Source: Psychrobacter immobilis
Lineage (GTDB): Bacteria; Pseudomonadota; Gammaproteobacteria; Pseudomonadales; Moraxellaceae
DNA length: 64,000 bases
NCBI GenBank assembly: GCA_904846265.1
Contig: CAJHAA010000001.1
Coordinates: 372,001-436,000 of the forward strand
Reading direction: 5' to 3'
The notes beneath the pieces are model-generated. The model made no database searches. It saw only the letters and a list, made by a program, of their open reading frames with translations, and was not told the DNA's origin. Position 1 is the stretch's first letter. The number at the start of each line of letters is the position of its first letter. Positions 31,477-40,444 of the stretch are shown one piece after another. Made by a program: the position numbers and the translations under genes.

Positions 31477-32475
31477 TTAACGGCGGCTACTACGCACAAA
31501 CAGCCAAATAAAGAATGGACCGCCAAGCAACGCTAAAACGATGCCAACGGGCACATCCACTGGATAAGCAACATGCCGCGCCGCGCCATCAATGACGAGT
31601 AATAATATCGCCCCAAGCCAACCAGACCAAATCATGAGACGCATACGTCTGCCACCAAACAGAATAGCTAATAGGTTGGGCACCATCATGCCAATAAAAC
31701 CAATGACGCCTGCTAAAGACACCGCTGCCCCTGTCAGTAATGCCGAGGCAATCACGACCAAACAACGAACCACACCCACTTTGATGCCCAAGGACTTAGC
31801 GGCTGCCTCACCAAGCATCAGTCCATCCAACTGACGACCTAACGGTAATAAAATCGCTAAGCCTAAAACCATAGAAATAATTGAATATCGCAGCGGCACA
31901 AAACCCGCTTCCGCCATACTGCCTGACAGCCAATTGGTCGCGGAGCGCAGCACCATATCATCAGACATGAATAAAATCAGGCTGACCACCGCAGCACAAA
32001 AAGCACTGATGACAAATCCCAATATCAGCAAGCCCATCTGCCCACCACCCAAAAACCGATGACAAGCGAGAATAAACAAGCACACCAATACGCTTCCAGT
32101 AAACGCCGCAAGCGGTATCCCAATGCCGCCAAACCCCAATGCCAGAACCAAAACAACACCAAGCGCTGCGCCACCTGATGTACCGATTAAGCTAGGGTCC
32201 GCTAAAGGATTTTCAAATAAAGCCTGTAATGCTGCACCACTAACTGACAACGCCATACCAACCAGTAATACCGTCACCACACGCGGATAACGCAGCTGCC
32301 AAATAGTATCGTCAAGATGGCTAGGGCTTGACCATTCGCCAAAGCCAATACCAAGCGCCAACCAAATTAGTAGCACAGATATGACAGCGGCAGTAATATA
32401 GTAGAGGCTAGGTTTATGTTTTCCAGTTTGTGTAGAGATAGAAGCAGAAATCGTATTTGCCATGTGAGATGTCAT
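31477..32475 (-). CDS. hmuU: Heme ABC importer permease (FecCD/BtuC family)
   Basis: A 332-residue inner-membrane permease with about nine or ten helices. Family motifs are ENPLADPSLIGTSGGAALG and VIGFIGMMVPN, the latter including the coupling region. An in-frame ATG four codons downstream (32463) is an alternative, as no strong Shine-Dalgarno sequence is visible at either. Position between the binding protein and the ATPase genes, next to a HemS-like gene, supports heme as the substrate over vitamin B12 or siderophore. Confidence 0.9.
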   Translation of the reverse strand: MTSHMANTISASISTQTGKHKPSLYYITAAVISVLLIWLALGIGFGEWSSPSHLDDTIWQLRYPRVVTVLLVGMALSVSGAALQALFENPLADPSLIGTSGGAALGVVLVLALGFGGIGIPLAAFTGSVLVCLFILACHRFLGGGQMGLLILGFVISAFCAAVVSLILFMSDDMVLRSATNWLSGSMAEAGFVPLRYSIISMVLGLAILLPLGRQLDGLMLGEAAAKSLGIKVGVVRCLVVIASALLTGAAVSLAGVIGFIGMMVPNLLAILFGGRRMRLMIWSGWLGAILLLVIDGAARHVAYPVDVPVGIVLALLGGPFFIWLFVRSSRR

Positions 32476-32510
32476 TTTGTTGAATATGAGATAAAGGATT
32501 TTTGCTTAGG

Positions 32511-33368
32511 CTATTTTGCTACAGCGTTCAGCTTTTTTAAGACGTCAGGCGAATGCAAGCCATAACGCAGAAAGTCATCTGCTGGCCAAAAATGTACGCC
32601 GCCCTTCTTGCCTGCGGCACTTGCTGCAACCTCAGGACGTTTACTAAATTTACTGACCCCGCCAACCACTGCCTGATTATGATCGGCAATAATAATCACA
32701 TCGGGCTTGGCGGCCAGCCAGCCTTCACGGGACATAGGTTTTAGCCCTGATACGTTTGCAGCGTTAATCCCACCAGCTCGGCGAATCAACTCATCCCCTA
32801 CCGTGCCTTTACCTGCAACGATACGACCATCGTAACTTAATAAATAACGCTTACCCGTCTTTGCCATTGGACTCATCCCTGTATTCCAACGCTTTGCAAG
32901 CTGCGACCCTTCGGATTTTTTATCAACATAACTGCCGATAGATTTAATACTATTGGCAAAGGTGCTTACCTCTTCTTTGGGCGCGACATTAACGGCTTTA
33001 ACTTTTAAGCCGTTTAAGCGCTGATAAATACTCGCAGGCTGCACCATATAACTACCAAGCACCAAGTCTGGCTTGACCGCCAACACTGACTCGGCGGTGA
33101 TATTACGGTGCATACCCACGGCTGGCACGCTCTTTAACGCTGGATTATGATTGGTTGCATCTTTACCAACCAACTTATTGGTCGCTCCTAGTGCCACCAC
33201 GACGTCTGCAACATCGGGGCTCATCGCGACAATACGCTCATAAGCTTGGGCAGAAAGTGAGGGCACGGCAAATGCGCCAATAATGGCAGCAGTACTGATA
33301 GCCCGACTGGTCAATTTTTTATTTATCACTGCGTGAGTGATTACTGTTTTTGATAATGCAGAAGACAT
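32511..33368 (-). CDS. hmuT: Periplasmic heme-binding protein
   Basis: The 285-residue protein has an N-terminal signal (AISTAAIIGAFAVPSLSAQA) and a class III binding-protein fold of the TroA/BtuF type. It shows YERIVAMSPDVADVVVALGA, VGMHRNITAESVLAVKPDLVLGS and REGWLAAKPDVIIIAD. HmuT-like proteins bind heme in the periplasm and deliver it to HmuUV. The ATG at 33368 was preferred because AGGA precedes it by six bases; the frame is open further upstream. Its neighbours hmuS, hmuU and hmuV support the heme assignment. Confidence 0.88.
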   Translation of the reverse strand: MSSALSKTVITHAVINKKLTSRAISTAAIIGAFAVPSLSAQAYERIVAMSPDVADVVVALGATNKLVGKDATNHNPALKSVPAVGMHRNITAESVLAVKPDLVLGSYMVQPASIYQRLNGLKVKAVNVAPKEEVSTFANSIKSIGSYVDKKSEGSQLAKRWNTGMSPMAKTGKRYLLSYDGRIVAGKGTVGDELIRRAGGINAANVSGLKPMSREGWLAAKPDVIIIADHNQAVVGGVSKFSKRPEVAASAAGKKGGVHFWPADDFLRYGLHSPDVLKKLNAVAK

Positions 33369-33518
33369 AAGCATTCCTAATTTGCTAACGTAAAAAATGA
33401 CACTATTAACAGAACCATTAACGTGTATTAAGCATCCCAAATAACTCACACAACAGCTATGACTTATCCGTTATGTGAGTGTCAATATCGCAAAATTTGC
33501 TGATTTTTTATGACGGGT

Positions 33519-34652
33519 TTACACGCTCTCTTCTTCAGCCATTGCAACTACTGCTAAGGCTTCTGCATATGGATGCGCTTCGATGACCGTCGAGACAATT
33601 TGCTGCCATGCTTCAAGCTCAGGCGTGCCTTCAATACGCTGACCGAACACACTAAAGATACTGACGCCGTGATCATCAAAACCTTCGATACAAGTCACGA
33701 TACCGTCTTTGGTTGGACGCTTAACGCTCCATACTTGCGCCAATGCTTTGTCTTTTAAATGCAGCGTAAAGTCATTATGGTCTTTATCTAAAATATTGAA
33801 CCAATCGCCCATGCGTTTGAGTGTCTGCACGGTGCCAGTCTGAATCTGCACCAGACCACTATTACCGACAAATATCATAATCGGACATTTGGCATCACGC
33901 GCTTGCTCGAAAACCGCTTCGACCGCGCTAATATCAAGCTGCTGCGTCATCTGCTCTGGTGCTTGACAGTAGCTACTAGCACGATCTATATCGAGGTTTT
34001 TTAATAATGAATGAAACTGATGCACGTCTGTCATTGCTTGCCAGCCTTGTTGTAACTGCGCGCGCGCATCTTCACTTAATGCCTTGTAACGCCAGTCATT
34101 TAGCGGTTCTTGTGCTTCTAACGTCAGCGTCTCATTATTCACCGTTTGCTGCTGCTCCTGAATCATCGCTTGCCAGCGCGCAATAGTCTCAGCGCTTAAC
34201 TCTCGTAGATAGACTTTATCAATCGCACCGCCTTGCGCGTTATAAAACTGAATACTATAAGAGGGCTTATCGGCGCGGCTGGTATCCGTTACCGCCAGCA
34301 TATGCTGCCATTGCCACATAAAGAATCGCAAATCTAGACCACCAACATTGAGTGCCAATCCCATCTTTTCGCCAAGCTTAAGATTATGATACGGCGCTGT
34401 TTTTTCATGCACGGCCAGCTCGTTTCTGACAATGCTTTCCATTTCACCAAATTTTTCAAATTGCTTTAATACAGCTTTGCACTGATCACCCATATACTGG
34501 CTATAAGGGGAGGCTAACATCAGCTCAAATTCGCTGACACCTAATGCAGCTGCTCCTTCTGTGGGAAATAGCATCGGTGTTTTTGCTTTTAATGCTTGGT
34601 ACTGTTGCCACAGCTCAGTATTTTTTTTGGTTAACGATAACGGTTGACTCAT
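33519..34652 (-). CDS. hmuS: HemS/HmuS-like hemin-degrading or heme-trafficking protein
   Basis: The 377-residue protein consists of two repeated HemS/ChuX-like domains. The first (about 40-190) contains FEKFGEMESIVRNE and LDLRFFMWQWQHMLAV, the second (about 215-365) CPIMIFVGNSGLVQIQTGTV and the matching FTLHLKDKALAQVWSVKRPT. HemS/HmuS proteins accept heme in the cytoplasm and in some species degrade it with release of iron. GGAG lies six bases before the ATG at 34652; the frame is open upstream to 34772. It is the first gene of the hmuSTUV operon, read from a Fur-box-associated promoter. Confidence 0.9.
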   Translation of the reverse strand: MSQPLSLTKKNTELWQQYQALKAKTPMLFPTEGAAALGVSEFELMLASPYSQYMGDQCKAVLKQFEKFGEMESIVRNELAVHEKTAPYHNLKLGEKMGLALNVGGLDLRFFMWQWQHMLAVTDTSRADKPSYSIQFYNAQGGAIDKVYLRELSAETIARWQAMIQEQQQTVNNETLTLEAQEPLNDWRYKALSEDARAQLQQGWQAMTDVHQFHSLLKNLDIDRASSYCQAPEQMTQQLDISAVEAVFEQARDAKCPIMIFVGNSGLVQIQTGTVQTLKRMGDWFNILDKDHNDFTLHLKDKALAQVWSVKRPTKDGIVTCIEGFDDHGVSIFSVFGQRIEGTPELEAWQQIVSTVIEAHPYAEALAVVAMAEEESV

Positions 34653-34893
34653 GATGGTCTCCATAAAATAAATAGCAGTAAAAAAGCCAACAATCTTGGC
34701 TATATAGTATTGAGATATGAATATCTTCAGAAAATAGCAGCGACGATGATGATTGATGTTTGATAAAACCAATGCCTGCTGTACTACAGGGCTTGCAATG
34801 ATGCAGCAAGGGTGTATTTATCAAACAGACTTTTAGCAATTATCACTTCTAATTCATCATTTATAATTTTGTCTCTAGGCTTCGGACGAAATC

Positions 34894-34936
34894 ATTATGG
34901 CAACATTTTTTCACTTTGTAAATAATAATAATTATC
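34894..34936 (-). promoter_or_regulatory. hmuS promoter with Fur box
   Basis: On the minus strand TTTACA (34917-34922) and CATAAT (34894-34899) are separated by 17 bp. The 6-1-6 dyad AATAATAATTATC (34924-34936) lies just upstream of the -35. Fur-Fe2+ bound here could block this promoter; this is inferred from sequence similarity to the Fur consensus. Confidence 0.6.
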
Positions 34937-34945
34937 ATTTACATC

Positions 34946-34974
34946 TTGATAATTATTATCGTTTGAAATACTAT
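34946..34974 (+). promoter_or_regulatory. Heme receptor promoter with Fur box
   Basis: TTGATA (34946-34951) and TACTAT (34969-34974) are separated by 17 bp. A perfect Fur-type 6-1-6 palindrome, GATAATTATTATC (34948-34960), overlaps the -35 and spacer, so iron repression is expected. Confidence 0.75.
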
Positions 34975-35114
34975 GTCTGGGCTTTGTTACTTAATCTAGT
35001 GAATCAAGTAACCAAACCTTTAATAATTAATACTATGAAAAGGTCGCTTTAGATCGCTCTTTTTGTAGCAAAAGGTCTTTAAGCAACGCGACTTTCTTAC
35101 TTTCTCTTTTTACG

Positions 35115-37310
35115 ATGGCTGTTTTATTTATGTCAATTTTAGCGTTTGATTTATCGTTGACTCATACGGGACTAAACACCCATCCCTCACTGCTGCGTCG
35201 TAGCCCATTAGCCATAAGTGTGGCATTAGCATTGTTTGCATTTACGTCAGTTTCAGCCCAAGCAGCGCCAATTTTCGCAGAGACGAATGGTGATATGACC
35301 GACGATGCAGCCATGCCGAGCACGCGTTTAGACCCTATCGTGGTAACGGCGACTCGCTCTGAGCGCGCTTTAAGTGATGCGCCAGTTGCCCTGCAAGTAC
35401 TCAGTCGCCAGCAGCTCGATGACAACCATGCTCATACTTTGAAAGAAGCGCTGGCCTTGTTGCCCAATGTCTACTTACGTGAAGTCCACGGCAAGACAGG
35501 TTACGAAGTCAGCATGCAAGGCTTCACAGGTGATCAAGTATTGGTGTTGATTGACGGTTTACCGATTACAGCAAGCACTGGCTCGACAGTAAACTTGAAT
35601 CAATATATGAATATGGATATTGAGCAAATAGAAGTGGTGCAAGGAGCGGCGTCAGCGCAGTTTGGTAGCGCGGCGATGGGCGGCGTCATTAATATCATCA
35701 CCAAACCTATTGGCGCGGCAACAGGACATATCACCACCGAGATTGCCAGCAATGGGCATCAGAATCCATCTGGTAAAAAGTTAGATGCCAATAAGCGCTA
35801 TGTAGAAGCCAGTGTGGAAGGGGCATTGGATAAAAACCAGCGCTTTCACGCGCGTCTATCAGGCTCGTATCTGGACAATGATGGCTTAAGCTTAGACCAT
35901 GAAGCATGGCCCAGATTAAAAGATGCCAGCGAGCAATCACAAGTCAGTGCCCGCCTCAGCTACCGCCCTGACGGTAACGACACATCAGGTAATAACAATG
36001 ACCAAAACGATAGCCGACTGGTCAAAAATTCTCAATATTGGCTAGAAGCCAGCCACTATAAAGAAGACGATATTAGCCGTTTTAATTATTATGTCGCGCC
36101 GCGCTATTTGGCACAGCAAAGAGATGAGCATATTACTAAGCAGCGCTTTAGTATCGGGGCACGCGCTGATATCGCGCCGCATGTCGATGATCGCAGCAAG
36201 ACTTATCGATTGTCCGCTCAAGCGCTGCATGAGGAATATCAAAGCGAATCCAATACTAAAACACAGCAAGCCATCACTAGTGCCCGTGATACAGAGATTA
36301 GTACGACGTTGGCACAAGCCCAGCTCGATCTACCTGAGCTATTGCTATCCGATAAGCACCTTCATCTTATCCAAGTCGGCGGTCAGGTTCAGCAAGACAA
36401 GTTAAGCCAAACGAAAAACCAAGTCAGCGAGCTCATCAGCGATGACGTCAGCCGTGATGTCGGTGAGCTATATCTACAAGATGATTGGCTGATTGGCGAT
36501 AACTGGGAAGTGTTGAGCGGTATTCGCTATCAAAACGATGAGGACTTTGGTGGTCATACAGCGCCAAAAGTATCACTCAAATACAACCATTTGGATGCCA
36601 GCGGTCGTGACCATGTCTTTCGTAGCAGTATTGGTGGTGGTTATCGCGTGCCCAATCTAAAAGAACGCTACTACGTCTTTGACCATAGCAATTTGGGTTA
36701 TAAAGTCATGGGCAATCCCGACTTGCAGCCTGAAACTTCAACCAGTTACCAGATCGGCTATCAAGGTCAACTGAGCGACACCATGAAGTTGACGGTTAAT
36801 GGTTTTTATAACGAGATAGATGACCTGATCCAAACCGATGAAGACAACGCTACCTTCGACGGTAACATCGCCATTTATAAATATATGAACGTCGATAGCG
36901 CCAAAACCTATGGCGGCGATATTGGCATTGATTGGCAAGTGGACGAGCGCGCCAAACTACAAGCCAGCTACGCTTACCTCAAGACGCATAACAATGTGAC
37001 GGATACCGAGCTGACTTATAAACCCAATCACAAAGCGATGCTGGCGCTTGATTATCAAATCAATGACAAATTACAGCTAATCCCGCGCCTCAATTATGAA
37101 TCCAAACAACTGATTAGTACCAGCGAGCAGGCGTATTCACCGTCTTGGTGGACGCTAGATAGCAAGCTCAATTATGATGCCACTGCAAACTTGAGCTTGT
37201 ATGCAGCGATTAATAATATCTTTGATGTGCAGCGTGATGTCACCGATACCAGTGACTACCGTCCCATTGATAATCGCGAGTGGTTACTTGGCGCCAGCTA
37301 CCATTGGTAA
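35115..37310 (+). CDS. TonB-dependent heme/hemoprotein receptor (HmuR-like)
   Basis: An outer-membrane receptor of 731 residues. A signal peptide (about 25-50, ending SAQAA) leads to a TonB-box-like DPIVVTATR. A plug domain (~70-180: VLIDGLPI, IEQIEVVQGAASAQFGSAAMGGVINI) and a 22-strand barrel follow. In the barrel, GGYRVPNLKERYY and GNPDLQPE correspond to the FRAP/NPNL region of heme receptors. It ends ...ASYHW, an aromatic C-terminus recognised by BAM. It is divergent from hmuSTUV and followed at 102 bp by an HmuY-like lipoprotein gene, which supports heme as substrate. An alternative start is 35130. Confidence 0.88.
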   Translation: MAVLFMSILAFDLSLTHTGLNTHPSLLRRSPLAISVALALFAFTSVSAQAAPIFAETNGDMTDDAAMPSTRLDPIVVTATRSERALSDAPVALQVLSRQQLDDNHAHTLKEALALLPNVYLREVHGKTGYEVSMQGFTGDQVLVLIDGLPITASTGSTVNLNQYMNMDIEQIEVVQGAASAQFGSAAMGGVINIITKPIGAATGHITTEIASNGHQNPSGKKLDANKRYVEASVEGALDKNQRFHARLSGSYLDNDGLSLDHEAWPRLKDASEQSQVSARLSYRPDGNDTSGNNNDQNDSRLVKNSQYWLEASHYKEDDISRFNYYVAPRYLAQQRDEHITKQRFSIGARADIAPHVDDRSKTYRLSAQALHEEYQSESNTKTQQAITSARDTEISTTLAQAQLDLPELLLSDKHLHLIQVGGQVQQDKLSQTKNQVSELISDDVSRDVGELYLQDDWLIGDNWEVLSGIRYQNDEDFGGHTAPKVSLKYNHLDASGRDHVFRSSIGGGYRVPNLKERYYVFDHSNLGYKVMGNPDLQPETSTSYQIGYQGQLSDTMKLTVNGFYNEIDDLIQTDEDNATFDGNIAIYKYMNVDSAKTYGGDIGIDWQVDERAKLQASYAYLKTHNNVTDTELTYKPNHKAMLALDYQINDKLQLIPRLNYESKQLISTSEQAYSPSWWTLDSKLNYDATANLSLYAAINNIFDVQRDVTDTSDYRPIDNREWLLGASYHW

Positions 37311-37412
37311 GCCTTTGATTCACAATCATTCTAAAGCAAATGTATTTGTACCGCTATTTTCACCCTTATTTTGTACCTTCTATCTGAAACCACAACCATC
37401 AAGGAAGCTGAT

Positions 37413-38669
37413 ATGACCCCCATTCTCCCAGCAGTTCACACCAAGCCGACCAAATTGGCATTATTTTTCAGTAGCAGCATTTTAGCACTCAGCATGACTG
37501 GCTGCGGTGATGGCACCAGTAGTGACAGTAACGGTAATGGCGGCACTACCCCGCCTGTGAGCAACGCCAGCTTTAGCGAAACGGCCACTTGGCAAGTCAC
37601 CAATCTAGCGCCTAATACCGCAACCTGTTATGACTTTGATGCCAAAGCTGAAAGCTCGTGTGCTGAGGATAAGTGGGATATCAAGTTTGATAACCAAGCG
37701 CGTTCGGTCAAGCTTTGGTCAAATAGCGGTGATTCTGGCGCGGGTTTGGGCGGCGTTTTTGGTTTAATCGATTGGTCAGATTTGAGCCGTTATAGCAATG
37801 CAACTCAAGATCCTGATACCAGTCGTGATATTACCATGCACTACAATGAAGACCGTAGTGGCGGTATTTTTGATGCACAGCCTTGGTTTGAATACAATTT
37901 AAAAGACAACCATCAGCTCTACCCGAACAATCGTGTCTATCTTGTCACCACAGATAATAGCAGCGCCATGACAGACAGCAGCGTCCAGCAGCCTATTTAT
38001 GCCATGCAGATTACCAACTACTATAATAATGCTGGAACCTCTGGCTACCCTACTCTGCGCTGGATTGATACGGCGCTACCGAACAAGGTACAAACGCAAA
38101 CCATCGATGCCTCAAACAATGATAACTGGGTCTATTTTGATCTAACCACAGGACAAAGTAGCGCCGATAAAAACAGCTCTTGGCAGATTGGCTTTAAGCG
38201 TAATAGCGTCATTTTAAATGGTGGCGATTCTGCGATTGGCACTAATAAAGGCAAAGTTGGTGGCTTCTTATCAAAAACACCAATAGGGTATTATGATGAT
38301 AAAGGTGAACCCATTGTCAGCAAGTTTATAACCGATGGTAGTGCGGCGACTTTAACCGACCTTACCAACACCGCTGTGTACGATAAACCGATGAGTGCCA
38401 GAAGCTGGGTCATTGATAGTAAAGGCTCGGATCTCAATCCTGCTTATACGGGTAATTTCCCGAACCTAGACTTTGGCTGGTATACCTACAATGGCATGAC
38501 CCATCAACTAAATGCCAAAGCGGTTGACAGCGCTCAAGGCGCGCTCATTAGATCCGCTGAAGGCAATAGCTATGCCCGAGTGCGTTTGGATAAAATCAAT
38601 TACCCTGATAGCTCAGCGACGACCGCGACCTCATGGGAATTTAAAATAGACATTCAACCTGCTCCTTAA
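37413..38669 (+). CDS. HmuY-like heme-binding lipoprotein with two HmuY modules
   Basis: The 418-residue protein has a lipoprotein signal with cysteine at about residue 31 (ALSMTGC) and a Gly/Ser/Asn linker. Two repeated beta-rich modules follow. Each has a W-x-I-x-F core: DKWDIKF near residues 86-92 and SSWQIGF near 255-261. Each closes with a strand followed by a Tyr-containing turn (YAMQITNYYN and YARVRLDKINYP). HmuY of Porphyromonas takes heme from host proteins and passes it to HmuR; it has a single module of about 216 residues. AAGGA precedes the ATG at 37413. The gene directly follows the HmuR-like receptor. Confidence 0.8.
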   Translation: MTPILPAVHTKPTKLALFFSSSILALSMTGCGDGTSSDSNGNGGTTPPVSNASFSETATWQVTNLAPNTATCYDFDAKAESSCAEDKWDIKFDNQARSVKLWSNSGDSGAGLGGVFGLIDWSDLSRYSNATQDPDTSRDITMHYNEDRSGGIFDAQPWFEYNLKDNHQLYPNNRVYLVTTDNSSAMTDSSVQQPIYAMQITNYYNNAGTSGYPTLRWIDTALPNKVQTQTIDASNNDNWVYFDLTTGQSSADKNSSWQIGFKRNSVILNGGDSAIGTNKGKVGGFLSKTPIGYYDDKGEPIVSKFITDGSAATLTDLTNTAVYDKPMSARSWVIDSKGSDLNPAYTGNFPNLDFGWYTYNGMTHQLNAKAVDSAQGALIRSAEGNSYARVRLDKINYPDSSATTATSWEFKIDIQPAP

Positions 38670-38692
38670 CACTCTACTGTTCGACTTTAGCT

Positions 38693-38743
38693 CGCCCAAC
38701 TCATTTTTGTAAGCTATTAAACCTTGCAAAAATAGGTTGGGCG
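38693..38743 (+). terminator. Large hairpin after the HmuY-like gene
   Basis: Arms of about 21 bp (from CGCCCAAC to GTTGGGCG, with an inner ATTTTTGTAAG/CTTGCAAAAAT) form a near-perfect stem 24 bp past the stop codon. There is no T run directly after it, so it may be an atypical terminator or an mRNA-stabilising end. Confidence 0.6.
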
Positions 38744-38878
38744 ATCACGTTTATACACAGTTTAAGAGTCACCACTGCCAATCATTACAAGAAAGCTATT
38801 AATCATTCGATAACACCAGTCCTTTTATGATTGTAAATAAATTAACCTATGGTATATTATCGTAATAAAAATATAGAT

Positions 38879-38897
38879 GACATTAATAATCATTAAC
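38879..38897. promoter_or_regulatory. Fur box upstream of the DUF2470-SIP gene
   Basis: GACATTAATAATCATTAAC matches the 19-bp Fur consensus at 15 of 19 positions by my count, 114 bp before the start codon. Confidence 0.5.
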
Positions 38898-39010
38898 ATT
38901 TGAATGTTTTATAATTATTACATTTCCATCTTGCCCTTAACCAGCAGCCAATCATTTTTAAAAAAAATTTTGCTGAATAATTATTTGAATTTTGGCTTGG
39001 ACGACATTTT

Positions 39011-40138
39011 ATGGCTCAACCACTTACTCAGTACGATTTCGATAAAACACCGCTCGACATGGCTGACAAAGCCCAGTTTATGAGTCATGTCAATGAAGAG
39101 CATCAAGATGAACTCGCGATGTTTATCAATGCCTTTACTACCACGGCAGTGAGTGAGCACGAGATCGCCTCGATAACAGAGCTGTATACTGATGGGATAT
39201 TAATGGATGTCACAACCGCCCATCATGACAACGACACCTTGACAAACAGCAACAAGCTCAGCCGTCAATATTTTATCGATTTTACAGTTCCTATTAGTGA
39301 CTCTATGACGCTACAAGAGCAATATATAACGCTATTGCAAACATCTGCCAATAAGCTTGGCAAGCGCACGATCAAGCTTCAAGAACAGCGTTTTACGGTC
39401 ATTAATGGCTATTATGCCAGCCCCAATATGTATCGACTGCTGGTAACCGCACCTGATAGTACGCCACTCACTCATGCGGGCTACGCGTATTTGTTTGAGC
39501 TAGATGCGGACGGTCTATCTGCTACAAAGCACCAGCCCAAAGATAGCGACAAACCTTTACAGCGCTACTATACCTTGCGAAAAGCATGGCGAGATTCGAG
39601 CAGCTCGTCCGTCCAAGCGTGGATAGATGTCTACATTCACGGCGACACCGCAGGAGGTAGTTGGGCGCAGGCACTTAACTGTGGCAGTCAAATCAAAACA
39701 GTACGTGAATATCCAGAGAAAATAAAACATCTCAGCACTGGTCAGTGCTTACTCATCTGTGATGAAACCTCCTTACCTACGGTGGCCAATCTATTGGAAA
39801 ACTGGCAGAATCCTTTACCGCCTCTTGTCATTGCCATCACTAATGATCCAGAGGACATTCGTTATTTACACACGCTAACACTCAGTCATCAACTGCGCCA
39901 TCATGCGCATTTTTTGCAAGACAATTTGTGCCATCTCATTAATACTCCAACGACTGATATTACTGAGCAAATAATGGCATTATTAAATACACAGTTTGCG
40001 CGACTGCCTGTCAAAATTGACAAAGTATGGGGCGCTCTGGAAGCAGCGGATATCAAATCATTACGACAGCAACTAAAGGCAAATCTTAGATTATCACGTC
40101 AGGATATGGTCATTAAAGTCTACTGGCGTGCGCAATAA
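39011..40138 (+). CDS. DUF2470 domain fused to a siderophore-interacting (FAD-binding) protein
   Basis: The 375-residue protein joins two parts. Residues ~15-100 form a DUF2470/HugZ-C-like domain (FMSHVNEEHQDELAMFI), a module otherwise found in heme-utilisation proteins. Residues ~105-375 form a SIP/ViuB-type flavin reductase: RFTVINGYYASPNMYRLLV, YTLR near 187 (FAD contact) and IDVYIHGDTAGGSWAQAL near 208-225, then a C-terminal NAD(P)H-domain remnant ending KVYWR. Such enzymes reduce ferric siderophores in the cytoplasm. The fused heme-type domain suggests a role in heme or iron release after uptake, an inference. It is a monocistronic Fur-box gene. Confidence 0.85.
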   Translation: MAQPLTQYDFDKTPLDMADKAQFMSHVNEEHQDELAMFINAFTTTAVSEHEIASITELYTDGILMDVTTAHHDNDTLTNSNKLSRQYFIDFTVPISDSMTLQEQYITLLQTSANKLGKRTIKLQEQRFTVINGYYASPNMYRLLVTAPDSTPLTHAGYAYLFELDADGLSATKHQPKDSDKPLQRYYTLRKAWRDSSSSSVQAWIDVYIHGDTAGGSWAQALNCGSQIKTVREYPEKIKHLSTGQCLLICDETSLPTVANLLENWQNPLPPLVIAITNDPEDIRYLHTLTLSHQLRHHAHFLQDNLCHLINTPTTDITEQIMALLNTQFARLPVKIDKVWGALEAADIKSLRQQLKANLRLSRQDMVIKVYWRAQ

Positions 40139-40170
40139 TCATTATGTTTTTCATAAGTGGCATTTTTTGT

Positions 40171-40230
40171 AAACAGCAAACATTTAATAAGTAGCAAACA
40201 TTTAGTCATAAACAGAAAGCATTTAGACAC
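40171..40230. repeat. Imperfect ~20-bp tandem repeat
   Basis: Three successive units carry GCAAACATTTA, GCAAACATTTA and GAAAGCATTTA, two of them preceded by AAACA, at a spacing of about 20 bp. Confidence 0.55.
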
Positions 40231-40386
40231 TTACCAACCACTTGTGCTGACTGCTAAATTGAGCTAATAACAATCGTTGCTGCTGGTATAACGCGACTGA
40301 TCAACTTTAGACGACTTACTACTTTGCCTAACAAAAACGTACACTTAACACGATAAAAATATATTGAGATTTAATCCAGTAATATA

Positions 40387-40414
40387 TTGTAATGAAAATG
40401 ATTATCATTATAAT
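40387..40414 (+). promoter_or_regulatory. Siderophore receptor 1 promoter with Fur box
   Basis: TTGTAA (40387-40392) and TATAAT (40409-40414) are separated by 16 bp. A perfect Fur-type dyad AATGATTATCATT (40397-40409) fills the spacer, so Fur binding would occlude RNA polymerase. Confidence 0.75.
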
Positions 40415-40444
40415 AAGCATTTAATCTATGTGCTGGAAATATTC

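Larger units (their letters stand above)
34653..35114. other. Divergent promoter region of the heme uptake genes
   Basis: This 462-bp region between hmuS and the heme receptor gene holds two outward-facing promoters with adjacent Fur-box-like dyads (34894-34936 and 34946-34974). Both transcripts would have long leaders (about 240 nt for hmuS and 135 nt for the receptor). No small gene is supported. Confidence 0.65.
38670..39010. other. Intergenic region with large hairpin and Fur box
   Basis: The 341-bp gap holds the hairpin at 38693-38743 and a Fur-box-like site at 38879-38897. The DNA from about 38820 to 39000 is very AT-rich and should include the promoter of the DUF2470-SIP gene. Confidence 0.55.
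40139..40444. other. Intergenic region upstream of siderophore receptor 1
   Basis: The gap contains a short tandem repeat (40171-40230) and the receptor promoter with Fur box (40387-40414). No gene is seen. Confidence 0.55.

Noticed and set aside
38693..38743. Integron attC site
   Set aside because: The outer boxes fit the attC pattern, but there is no integrase, no cassette array and no second site; the pattern is loose enough to occur by chance in a hairpin.
40364..40444. Longer N-terminus of siderophore receptor 1 starting at 40364
   Set aside because: It would place the promoter -35/-10 and the Fur dyad inside the coding sequence; the signal peptide is better with the start at 40445.
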